Assembly (NCBI GenBank): GCA_017506865.1
Contig: JAFCMP010000002.1
Span: 1,302,001 to 1,366,000 of the forward strand
Direction: 5' to 3'
From: Tribonema minus
Taxonomy: Eukaryota; Sar; Xanthophyceae; Tribonematales; Tribonemataceae
Length of the DNA stretch: 64,000 bases
The translations under genes were made by a program, and so were the position numbers. Shown in pieces: positions 54,601 through 64,000 of this stretch (within the stretch, counting starts at the first letter, position 1; each line of letters starts with the position of its first letter). The notes beneath the pieces are model-generated. The model was not told where the DNA came from and did not search any database. It saw only the letters and a list, made by a program, of their open reading frames with translations.

Positions 54601-57600
54601 ATTAGTTTAAGAAATTCAAATTGAATGCTGAAATTGTCACTGCCAATGGCTTGCGATCTAAAGACGTTCACAGCAGTCCATGTAGCAGCAGCACAATGTC
54701 ATGTGCATATTTGTCACCATTTGCTGGGAACAGGGTAGCAAGTATGTATTGTTTTTTTTCACACCCTCCACAGTGACTCTACTGTCATGCAGTACTTAGT
54801 ACATTACGTTCCGGACTCCTTTGTCTGCGCAGTGGACAACGTGCGCAAGAATGCAAGAATATGCTCAAACATGTATAATGTACTCTAATCTGTAGAGTAA
54901 ATTACTGTATGTACTCTAATATGTAGAGTATACTCGAGTGTACTAGAGTTACTGTACTAGAGTGAACACTAGTCTAAGAGTAAAGTACTCGAACTCTACA
55001 CAAAACAGGCAGCTCAGAAGGAGTAATTACTCATACTCGATTCACAAAGTGCCTGCCAACTAGAGTGCTACTCGACCACTCTACACAAAAATGCCACTCT
55101 CAATAGAGTACTACTCCACCCTTTCGAGTTCAAGAAGTAGAGTGGCAACTCGTACTCTAGTTACTCTACTCGTCCCGCCTGTGGTCTGTTACTGCAACTG
55201 TTACAGTAAAAGTAACTGTAACAGTTACTGACAGTGTATAGCTTTAAGTTACTAATAGTACTACCTTACAGTTGAGGTTCAAGGCTGCTGAGCTCGCAAT
55301 GCCATTATTACTGTTGGCACGTTGCACCGATTCGGAAATGGCTACCATAATGATGAGCCAGTTGCCTCACACTGTCACACAGTGACACAATGTCGATCAC
55401 TGTGATCACAATGCCATGTAAATTAACTTTGGAATGTCACTTTGTGTGACATTGGCACACCCGTCCCCTACACTCAAAACCTTTCTGAAAGGTACACGCG
55501 CAGCGCTGCAGTTACTGTTGCAGTAGATTTCAGTCTGTCAGTCACTGTGATCCGAGAGTCTTCCTCTGAGTCAGACTCAGAGCCGGCCCTCCGATTCTCA
55601 GGCTGAGTCTGAGTCACTGACACTCAGACTCACTGACAGACTGAGAGGTAGCCTGGCCCACTGGCAGTCACCTCACGCGCGCCCCCCACGCAGCCCGGGG
55701 CCCTCCCTCCCGCTGCCGCACGCTGCCATTCACTGACTCACCTCCAATTGCTGAGCGTTGCCGCAGACGGCGCCGACCTCGCCAAGGAGTGCTCCTTCGT
55801 CAGCAAGGTCGTCAACAAGATCGTGCACGGCACCGCCGCCGCCGCGGCGTACTTCGACGGCGGCGCCCTCGGCTCCCTCGCCGCGTTCGACGCCAACACT
55901 GCGGAGCTCCTGGTAGACTCCACCAACATCGTCGCTGACGTGAAGGATGGCTGCTCGGAGGAGCTGCCGTCGCGCCGCCTGTGGCTGCGCGAGCTCAGGA
56001 ACGCCACCGAGGCGCAGCTCGCGCCCGCCGCGCGCCTGTGCCTCGACGAGCTCGCCGCCGCGTGAGTAACTTCAACTGTGGCCCTGCCACGCAGTGTACT
56101 GAGCCAACTTCAAGTGTGACCCTGACGCAAAGGACTACACTAACTACAGTACTACATTGGTAGCGCGTCGAATTTCCAATTTCCGAGTTGGTGCGCTACA
56201 GTACCAGCTACTGTAGATGCTTGCAGACACTGGCAGACTGTCACAGCATGCGCGTTGCGGCGCTGCTGCATGGTTCGCAGTGTCGCGCTGCGTAGCTACC
56301 CTTAGGGAAGTACCGAATGCGTCGCATGCAGCCGTCACGGTCCCTGGATACGCTTGCTGTGTTACATCAGCGGCACCTCAGAGTCTCCAAGGCGCAGGTA
56401 TTTTGAAGAACCGTTCTGCAGGGCGATACCTCGCCATGATTGCGCTTATGCGTTGAGCTCACTAAGCAGCGAGCTTCAGAACGAGCGGTGGGTTTCTGAT
56501 GCGTCCTACAGCATCATGTATGCACGCGTGCGCGTGTCGAGTAGGCGCTGCAGTGCCGTCGGAAGCGCACGAAGTCCTACACATGCAGTGCGCCGAGCAC
56601 TCGACAACACAACTTGAACGTCGGACTCGCATGCAGCTCAGGGACGCGGGACACACGGTGTTGCTGGCAGGCTGCAGCAGCTGCGTACAGCCATCCGTTC
56701 CCCTGCAGCAGTCGGTCTGCAACTTGAAGGCACTGAGACACCTCGAGAGAGTCGGTCAGAGAGTCATCTAAACGGCGCGCGCAGGTGGTCCAGGACCTCC
56801 CCCTCCCCCCGGGGGCCCTTACCCCCATGTCTCCCCAACCCCCCACCCCCCCCGCACCCCCCTACGCGCAGCGACAACAATATGCAGGTGACCCTCCCCC
56901 CCTCAACCCCCCCCCCACCCCCCTCCCTCTTCCTCCGCCCATTCCCCCTTCCGCGCAGCGACAACACCTTCCCCAGCGTGCTCGTCTTCGTGTCCGACGG
57001 CCCGCCGAAAGACGCCGATGCGGCGGCCATCAAAGACAAGGCCACGAACGACGGCATCTTCGTTTTTGGCATCGGCGTCGATGTCGATACTGAGACGCGC
57101 GACCTGCTCAAGGCGCTGCTGCCGGCGGCGCCGCACGGCGTGTACTTCGGGGTTACTGGGTACCCGCAGCTTAACAATGCGGCTGTGAACGTCGCTGCGC
57201 GAATCAACGACCTGGACAACGATGGCACTGTGAATAGCTGCGACGCGTGCCCTGTCGGTGAGTGCGTTGTGGGGTGGAATGGGGATTGGGTATGGGAATT
57301 TAATATGATAGGTTACCGCGTGCACTTGTGTGTAGTGCGTCAGCAGACTTGTTAAGCGCACGCTCGTGCATCAAATGCGATGGGATGGGACCCGGAAAAC
57401 GATTGGCATCGTCAACAGCTGCGACGCGTGCCCTATCGGTGAGTCGGTTGTAGGGTGGGACGGGGATTGGGTATGGGAATTACTGCGTGCACATGTGTGT
57501 AGTGTGTCAGCAGCTTGTTAAGCGCACACTTGTGCATCAAATGCGATGGGATGGGACTTGGAAAACGATGATGTCGTCAACAGCTGCGACTGTGACGCGT

Positions 57601-57934
57601 GCCCTGTCGGTGAGTCGTTCTGATGGGGAGGGATGGGCATGGGTTGGGAGCGACTGTGCGGTGTGTGTAGTGCGTGAGCAGACTTCAACTTGAAGTTGTT
57701 ACGCGCGCTGGTGCGTCAAATGCGCTGCAGACGGCGCAGGGAGGGCTGTGAAGGCGCAACGCGTGACCGTTCTTGGCGCCGAATAATGCTGAATGACACT
57801 CAGTTCGATTGCGCTGAATGGACAGTTCAACTTGTTGTTACTTGAAGACGACTTTATGCGGGATACACTGACTGAGTGCTGCTCGCGTGCTCGTCGCCGC
57901 AGGCCCCTGCGGGCGGCAACTGAGCATGCTCTGA
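51609..57934 (+). CDS. Secreted von Willebrand factor A-domain protein, 3-4 exons
   Basis: Predicted extracellular protein with a VWA fold. Exons: 51609-51714, 55767-56061, 56959-57257, and possibly a last exon at 57903-57934 (total 243 aa). Exon 1 encodes a signal peptide, MYRAALALWLVVGAARAACT, then the first strand GVNVCFAVSQS, whose phase-1 end joins DGADLAKECSFVSKVVNKIV of exon 2. Exon 3 has the core DNTFPSVLVFVSDGPPKDAD and DGIFVFGIGVDVDTETRDLL, followed by NDLDNDGTVNSCDACPVG, a thrombospondin type 3-like calcium repeat. The MIDAS DxSxS is altered (SQSDGAD), so metal binding may be lost. Intron 1 is 4052 bp, AT-rich and repeat-laden. The last exon is a guess: three tandem donor copies follow exon 3 and a phase-compatible GCAG sits at 57902. 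Confidence 0.72.
52868..53490. mobile_element. Putative non-autonomous element with TGTAAACGCCCC iterations
   Basis: Bounded by GTAACCGTAAATGCCCC (52873) and, inverted, GGGCATTTACGGTAC (53468-53482). Inside are about ten (T)GTAAACGCCCC-like iterations and two direct copies of a 45-50 bp block around GTAAACGCCCATGGGCGTGC (52927 and 53407). Its GC content contrasts with the AT-rich surroundings. No transposase. Minus-strand frames repeat PWAFT-G-G-LY-GGG, which is a by-product of the iteration. Confidence 0.55.
53630..55245. mobile_element. Putative 1.6-kb foldback / MITE-like element
   Basis: Left end near 53640-53760 (ACAGGCGGGACGAGTACGAG) is mirrored by the right end near 55140-55240, whose reverse complement reads ACAGGCGGGACGAGTAGAGT; both are flanked by TTACAGTAACTGTAACAG-like palindromes. 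Subterminal parts hold further inverted ACTCTAC-ACAAA and AGAGTACTACTC strings. The central 54000-54900 is unique and non-coding. No transposase visible. Confidence 0.6.
56860..56975 (+). repeat. VWA exon 3 acceptor-side copy
   Basis: CGCGCAGCGACAACAATATG at 56871 repeats the real CGCGCAGCGACAACACCTTC (56953), each preceded by a C-rich run; these are two acceptors 82 bp apart. Confidence 0.8.
57225..57625 (+). repeat. VWA exon 3 donor-side array (three donors)
   Basis: AGCTGCGACGCGTGCCCTGT plus the donor CGGTGAGT is repeated at about 57415-57445 and 57578-57615, together with the whole intervening intron start (GGTGGAATGGGGATTGGGTA). Periods are about 180 and 170 bp. Confidence 0.9.
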
Positions 57935-60054
57935 CACCTCGGCGGCGGCAGCGGCGGCGGCAGCGGCGGCGGCGCACCCGCAGCATGTGGACGCACGGCG
58001 CGCCCCGCACGCGGTGCCGCAGCGCTGAGCGGTGCTGCAGCGCTGAGCACTGACTGCGAGCATGGGGGGGGCACGCGGTCACACACCCCCCCTTCCATCC
58101 TACTGGCTGGCGTTCGCTCAGCACTGGCGACGGCGGCGGCGCCCGCATCGCTTTCTTTTGTCACCGTCGGCCGACCGTCGCATGAGCGCTGCTGCCTACG
58201 GGCGAGGGGCGCAGCGGCGACGCATGTGCGCGCGCGTGTTGCGCCGCTGCAAGTGCCTAACTAGCTCAGTCCGTCTTCAAGATTTGTTTTACCACTCCAT
58301 TCAGGCCGTAGCGGCGCGGCGCGCGTCAGGCGCTTCGCATGCCGCGCTGCGCTGGCTGGCGCGCATCGCAGACGGCGATTTCAGAACATGCCCCATTCTT
58401 TGCAACTCCGGATTCAGGAAGATGACGGTTTACGCGGCAAAGGCGGTGCGGTAGCCAAGGTCACCGGTCCGTGTCAACGGGCGCAGCGGGGGCCTATTCG
58501 AAGCAGACGGTGGTGTTCTGCGCGTCGGGTCTCCTTCATTTGCTGCAGCAGGTCCCGTCTACGCCGCGCATGTATCAATATCGCGCTTCACTAGGATCTC
58601 AGAATTTTGCAGCGCCCTTGGCTGCTGCTTTGTTGTCAAACTTTTGCTGCGCTTGAGACTGTGCGCTGTCGCCACTGCTGCGCGTCGGTGGCTGCGGCGG
58701 TGCTTGCAGCAGGCTGTACACAAGCACACAGGCTGAGGTTGCCATCGTCCATTGCTCTCAGGAGTCATTGCGGGGTTTGATCTGCTTTGCGCTCACTTTC
58801 CGCCATCAGGCCCTTCTCAGGCTGTCACATGGTGCCATTGACAGCAGTTGTTGAAATCATGGCATATGCCTCACTAGCGGCGTTTTCCCAACTGTTACAG
58901 TTACATTTTATTAAACGCTTGCGCGCAGCCACTCCTCCACCTGTCAACCTGGGGGCATTTCCAGATGACATTGTGCCGCTTTGTCTTTGAACATATGCGA
59001 ATCACCGCTCATGCGGTGCCGCATGTACAAGTGTACCCCCGTAGTGTGAACATGTTTTTTTTAATTCATGTCGCTTGCCACACGGGCGCGAAACGCCCAC
59101 TCATCTCGGAACGTACCTGATGCAGCAGCACTCCTTCTCCGCAGAGAGACTCAAATGCAAACAGGCTTCCCCTGAAAATGTCATACGGTACTGCAAGTGT
59201 ACCCTCGTACTGCGAAATTGTACAGGCCGAAATAGTGTACTGTGGGGATGTACTGGGGCTGGACTCAAACCAGCGTCTGCAGGACAGCTCAGCGCAGCTG
59301 CACCTGCAGCCATCTATCTCTCTAGGAAGGCATGCAAGTGGCCGCAGACAGCGCAGCGCCGGTGCCGCTGTCGGAGCTTGAGGCCCGAGGCCACACGACG
59401 GCCACACATAGGCACGATTTGCAAGCGCGGCAGCACCATCCACGAGGCGTGCAGGGCAACAATACCTCCGCTCGTCGCCAGGACCATACTTGAAGTATAC
59501 AAAGCCAGAACAGAGCACGGCGCTCTGCATGCCGCAAGTGCAGCAACGCGTCCTGTCAACATTGCATGTTAACATCAAGTCCAACTTGATAGTTTGAATA
59601 AAGCACCGCGGGTGAACCGCCCGGATGGTCCTCGCTGCACAACAGGGTCTCCGTCAGGCTCAGACTGCCGAGCACTGCATGTGGGCGCGCGAGGGCACAG
59701 GCATAGCCGCTCACACCTTACATGACAGTTCACCGCTGTGGCTGCCGCACGTGAAGGCGACGATGGTCACGCAGAAGCTGCCGCACAGTCCCTGCCGCAC
59801 CGCAGCCAGTAACTTCCCGCAAACCGTGACGCACCAGCCGTAACTTATCGATGAGCGTGGCTCATCAACGGCCCCTGTTCTAGTCTAGTTCCGCAGACCG
59901 GCACGCCCCCACGCTGCGCAGGCTAGCAAGCGACCCCCCCGCACCCCGCCGCCGCCACCGCCGCCGGCGCCGGCGTCGCCGCTGTCGCCACCGCCGCCGC
60001 CGCCGCCGCCATCATGCATCGGCATCGTTGCCGCTGCCGCCGCCGCCGCCGCCG
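57935..60054. other. Intergenic, no supported gene
   Basis: Short overlapping ORFs on both strands (for example plus 58062-58454, minus 59066-59584) without recognisable domains. A helical segment ALRWLARIADGDFR at about 58345-58390 is suggestive but isolated. Confidence 0.35.
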
Positions 60055-62043
60055 TCACGCATCGGCGCCGCCGCCGCCGCAGCGCAGCAGCCCGCCGCCG
60101 TCGACGACCCGCCCCCAGCCGTAGTGCATCATCTCGAGGCGCTGCGCGTACGTGTTGCGCCACTCCTCGTACGGCGTGTACGGGCGCCGCCGCTCCTCCT
60201 CCGCGTCGACGTCGTGGATGTACAAGGCGACCTCCGGCCGCACTGCGCACAGCAGCGGCAGCGGCGTGTAGCGGCTGCTGCAGCCCTTGCGCGCGCGCCG
60301 CAGCTCCTCCGGCGGCGGCGGCGGCAGCGGCGCGGCGGCGGCGGCGGCGGCGGCAGCGCGCGCGTCGTGGTGCTGCAGCTCCATGCGCTGCTCGGCGTCC
60401 CTGAGGGCGGCACTCTCCGCGTACGCGCTTTGCAAATGAGGCGCGTGCCACAGCAGCAGCGCCGTGAGCGAGGACTGCGCGGTGACGAGGTGGCGCGCGC
60501 ACAGCAGCGCGCGCAGGTCCGCGCGCCAGAACGCAGACGCGCGCACGACGCGCGCCGCGGGGCGCCGCAGCAGCGCCGGCAGCAGCGTCGCGAGCGGGTG
60601 CGCGCGCAGCTCGTCGTGCGCGCGCTCCGTGACGATGGTGACGGCGTCCCAGTCGCGGTGGTTGAGCACTGCCGCGTACCAGCTCAGCGGCGGCTGGCCG
60701 TACCACGGGTGCGGCGCGGGGGCGTCCCAGATGTCGCCGGAGCGCAGGTGGATGACCTGCGTGGGTTCATGTGTACTGTGAGTGTACTGTGAGTGTACTG
60801 TGATGTGCGGTTTGATCGGCCAATGGACTGTGGCGTGGACTCGCAGCGCGAAGCGACGCACGCGATGTGTGCGGTGAGCCGCCGGAGCGCAGGTGGATGA
60901 CCTGGTGTACGGTGCGCACGGGTTCATGTATACTGTGAGTGTACTTTGAGTGTATCGTGATGGACCGGGGCGTACAGGCCATGTGTACTGTCCATGTATA
61001 CTCTGGTTACTTTAGCTTGAGGGGCGGAAACTCTGTGCGTTTTGTTCAGCGGACTGGTGGCGGGGTGTGTGCAGGCGGGCACAAACGCTGCAGCGGCAGC
61101 GCAGTGCAGCAGTGCTCGTCGGTAGCATATGCAGTGCGTGTGAGGGCCCAGCACCCTCCGAATGGCTGAAGGCGGCCGCACTGCCGCGGGCAGCAGCGCA
61201 GCGCACTGGTGCTTCCGCCAGTCGTGTGTGAGATGTGCGAGAGGCTTGAAGTCGACGGCTTCTCAGCGCAGCAACAACTCACAAATAAGGTTATTACCGC
61301 AGCATGATGCTGAGCATCGCCGTGTATGCATTTGCGCACTGGCACGGGCGCGTCACTTGCCGCCATCGCCGCCGCCACACGTGCCAGCGTCCGATGACGC
61401 GTTGCGGCAGCAGTGCGGCCAGAATGCGGCAGCGGTGCTGCCTACACTCAATGAATGCACATGGCGACGTGCCAACTGTGAGCTGCACTCGCCGCTGCAT
61501 GCCGCACAAGTGCTCATGAGATTGAAGCCCAGTTCACAACACGGTCGCCACATGACGCCCTCAGCGCGCACATTCGTAATGTCATTCTAATTCTAACCCT
61601 GTCAGCAGGAGTTCCCTGTACTCCACCGACTTGTGCTGCACTTACACCATGGCAACACGCCCTCTGCAAAAGATCACCGTCCCACCTCCAACCGCTTCCC
61701 CCCCTCCCCTGTCCCTGAATGCCATGATGATGCACATCCAGAGAGCGCGCGCCGCGTGCATCAGACGGAGCGCTGCCGCGCGGCTCACCAGGTCGTTCTT
61801 GCCGCCGCCGCCGCCGCCGTCACCGCACACGCCGTCCTCCAGCATGCCGCCGACGTACAGCCGCTCGCACGCGACGCATGGCGCGCTGTAGCGCACACAC
61901 TGCTCCAACCATTCGGGCACGCGATACATAGTGTCCGGCTGCCACGGGTCCAGGCCCAGGTAGAAGAAGTGGTCGCCGCCGCGCAGCATGGCGGCGGCGA
62001 CGGCGCACTCGCGGCTGCGCGCTGCTGCCTCCTCAGCGGCGGC

Positions 62044-62075
<32 letters not shown>

Positions 62076-62668
62076 TGTCACTGCCGCCGCCGCCGCCGCT
62101 GTCACTGCCGCCGCCGCTGCTGCCGGCACTTTCGCCGCCGCCGCCGCCGCCGCTGCCAACAACATCGCCTGCGCCGCCCGTGTTGCCACTTTTGTGAGCG
62201 TCGCCGCTGAGGCCCGTGAGCGCGATTCCCTCCGTGGTCGTCACGCTGCCGCCCTCCGCGTCGATGCTCAGCGCGCGCCACGCGACCGCCGCGGCGGGCG
62301 GCGCGCGCCGCAGCGGTGGCGGCAGTGGCGCGGACGGCGCCGCGAAGGTGAACCACGTCTCACGCAGCGCGGCGCCGGCGTTGTTCTGCAGCTCCGGCAT
62401 ATGGCGCCCCGCGGGCAGCGCGGCGGAGGCGCCGCAGCACATGGCGAGGTTGATGGCGTGCCGCGCGATGAGGAAGTGGTTGCCGGTGCGGCCGTAGTCG
62501 AGCGCGGCGGGCGCGAAGCGCGCGGCGGCGCCGGACGCGTGCTGCGCGATCCACGCGGCGGCGGCGGCATTGGCGTGCAGCGGCGCCGCGTGCGCAGCGT
62601 CTCCGCCGCCGCTGCCGCCACTGCCGCCGCCGCCACTGCCGCCGCCGCTGGTGCCGATACTGCCATCA

Positions 62669-62704
<36 letters not shown>

Positions 62705-62759
62705 ATACTGCCGTCATTGCCGCCGCCGCCGCTGCCGCTGCCGCCGCTGCCGCCGCTGC

Positions 62760-62790
<31 letters not shown>

Positions 62791-62934
62791 GCCACTGCCG
62801 TCGTCAACGACGATGTCGGCGCTTGTGTCCGTCAATGCGGAGGCTCGGAGATTGAGCTCCGGTGCGGACGCTGCACGCGCCAGCATAGCGGCGGCAGCGC
62901 TCAACAGCGCCAGCACTGTGTGCACGCTAACCAT
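60055..62934 (-). CDS. Fucosyltransferase-like glycosyltransferase, 2 exons, 615 aa
   Basis: Predicted secretory-pathway glycosyltransferase. Exons (minus): 62934-61789 and 60756-60055; both are whole codons (382 + 233 aa). Exon 1 begins MVSVHTVLALLSAAAAMLAR, a signal peptide or anchor, followed by two long Gly/Ser runs, DYGRTGNHFLIARHAINLAM and LPAGRHMPELQ. This resembles the nucleotide-sugar-contact GxxGNxxxQ block of GT11-type fucosyltransferases. The donor CTG-GTGAGC joins VIHLRSGDIWDAPAPHPWYG in exon 2 (RSGD at about residues 387-390), then SWYAAVLNHRDWDAVTIVTE and LLCARHLVTAQSSLTALLLW, the typical second half of the fold. The exact GT family is uncertain. The intron repeats the exon 2 acceptor region. 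Confidence 0.72.
60757..60960 (-). repeat. Exon 2 acceptor-side copy in the fucosyltransferase-like intron
   Basis: On the minus strand, ACCAGGTCATCCACCTGCGC (near 60905-60886) duplicates the real acceptor and exon 2 start (GCAGGTCATCCACCTGCGCT at 60759-60740). Both are preceded by AGTACACTCACAGTA-type microrepeats and ACATGAACCC. Confidence 0.88.
62040..62155 (-). repeat. Gly/Ser codon repeat 1 in the fucosyltransferase-like exon 1
   Basis: GCC/GCT/ACT triplets on the plus strand encode a Gly/Ser-rich run on the minus strand; length-variable by nature. Confidence 0.85.
62600..62800 (-). repeat. Gly/Ser codon repeat 2 in the fucosyltransferase-like exon 1
   Basis: About 200 nt of GCC-type triplets giving a second Gly/Ser-rich segment of about 65 residues near the N terminus. 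Confidence 0.85.
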
Positions 62935-64000
62935 ACTGGTGCAAAGCAGGTAGAGCTTGCGGCACTGCTGGCGCTCAGAGAGCTGCACGTGAACGTGAGC
63001 TGCAATCGGCCGCGCTGCCGGTGACGCCGAGTCGTATCGTGCAGCTGCGTGCGCCTTCAGTAGAGCCGCTGCCGGTCTTGCAGCTTGTCGCCGTGGCGGC
63101 GGCGCCGCGCGCATGGGCAGTCTTTGTGTTGGGTGTGCATATCACCGGCGTACTTCAAGCCTTGAGGTGTACTTGTATCGCGGGCCGGCGCGCCGGTCAA
63201 GACCTCGGCCTGAATGACGTCTGAAGGGTTGTGTGCAGAGCAGGAGTCGAGCGCAGGTCAAAATCTTCCGGAAACTTGAAAACAGGCACCTCGCACGCCG
63301 GCGTTGAAGTTCATGCATTGCCGCATGCCATGTGCACTTAAAGAGCAAGTCAGCACAGCAGGCTGAGCGTTCCCCCATCAGGCAAGACGCCGCTGTCACG
63401 TTGTATCATATTTCGAAGTATAGTATACTCTTGACGCAAACACAACACATAACGTTAAAACGCAACCGAGGTAGTCATGCAGTAGTTGGGTCTGTTGAGG
63501 CCAGTGTGCAATCTAGACCACTTGTTGATTTGCTAATTGCTATCTTTTCTTGTTCTCGTTGGACTGGGAGTTGACATTGATTGAGCTGCGATGCGCCGGT
63601 GAGCAGAGAGCGTTGGAATTACAAGCGGACTCAAATTGCACGAAGAAAGACACAAAAAGTCTGGATGCAATGACTCTCTCTCAACGCCCTACTGACTTCA
63701 CGCTGACTTCACCAGGGTATTCCACAAAGGTGTCTTGAGTGCATTTGGGCGTTCGAGTTTGCGGTGTAATCTTGGTTCCTTACTGTAATGCAAAGTCTTG
63801 AGGCCTTGCTGCTGGCATGCTCAATGCAGGAAGTTACCATATGCCGTGCCGTTGTTTCATACAATTTCATACAAGCCATGTTTGTATAGCCTGCCACCGA
63901 CACCTGTTACGGTCACTCAGACCTTATGTTGATGACTGGGTCAAACAGCTGATGCTCGAATGCAGTGTAACACCTGGCAAGAGGGACCGCGGTAGTTGAG
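62935..64000. other. 5' flank of the fucosyltransferase-like gene, no gene seen
   Basis: Upstream region of the minus-strand gene with only short ORFs; lower GC toward the window end. Confidence 0.45.

Larger units (their letters stand above)
52000..55650. other. AT-rich island within VWA intron 1
   Basis: GC content visibly falls. TAACAGTTACTGTAAC-type palindromes and AGTAGTACTAG-like strings dominate. No ORF of interest. Contains the two elements listed next. Confidence 0.7.

Noticed and set aside
61633..63024. 463-codon plus-strand open frame
   Set aside because: Antisense to fucosyltransferase-like exon 1; poly-Ala is the complement of Gly/Ser codons.
1..64000. Giant virus or bacterial origin
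   Set aside because: Abundant spliceosomal introns, nuclear POLH and Golgi enzymes argue for nuclear DNA; no viral hallmark gene was seen.

Overview
This window is nuclear DNA of a GC-rich, intron-rich unicellular eukaryote, most likely an alga. The signs are spliced genes with GT-AG introns, acceptors preceded by long C runs, coding regions dominated by GCC/GGC/GCG codons that give Ala, Gly and Ser runs, and many telomere-like TTAGGG/CCCTAA tracts inside introns. The first gene's product is closest, from memory, to a plant-type FAD oxidoreductase and may carry an N-terminal targeting leader. A haptophyte or similar alga would fit, but the sequence does not prove it. I saw no bacterial operons, rRNA, tRNA or CRISPR.

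Layout. 1-2485: GC-rich sequence with long ORFs of uncertain status. 2486-10752 (+): nine-exon FAD-dependent oxidoreductase. 10753-13450: possible minus-strand gene, then an inverted repeat of protein-like sequence. 13608-26514 (+): eight-exon DNA polymerase eta. 27972-29693 (-): intronless GT71-type mannosyltransferase. 32384-37162 (+): five-exon GT92-like glycosyltransferase. 37909-38892: ambiguous Ala-rich ORF. 39764-40715 (-): two-exon coiled-coil protein. 41622-44044 (+): Zn(II)2Cys6 regulator. 45905-46558 (+): frame-disrupted SGNH/PC-esterase-like exon. 48838-50661 (+): second intronless GT71 paralogue. 51609 to about 57934 (+): secreted von Willebrand A-domain protein whose 4-kb first intron is AT-rich and holds two repeat elements. 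60055-62934 (-): two-exon fucosyltransferase-like protein. All exon joins were chosen by eye from GT/AG sites, reading phase and protein continuity; the main gene models close in frame over their full length.

The most striking property is in the introns. The donor-side half of an intron repeatedly carries degenerate copies of the upstream exon's 3' end together with its 5' splice site. The acceptor-side half carries copies of the pyrimidine tract, the AG and the start of the downstream exon. I count roughly 40 such copies in the FAD oxidoreductase, POLH, GT92, VWA and fucosyltransferase-like genes. The introns therefore look as if they grew by serial tandem duplication across splice junctions, leaving arrays of decoy or alternative splice sites. 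Interstitial telomere repeats, a roughly 115-bp dispersed repeat shared by introns of three unrelated genes, and a roughly 40-bp hairpin-like motif in four introns add to this.

Functionally, five of the nine recognisable genes (two GT71, GT92, fucosyltransferase-like, SGNH/O-acyl-esterase-like) point to Golgi glycan synthesis or modification, and the VWA protein is secreted. The glycosylation genes may form a loose cluster. POLH and the FAD oxidoreductase are unrelated housekeeping functions.
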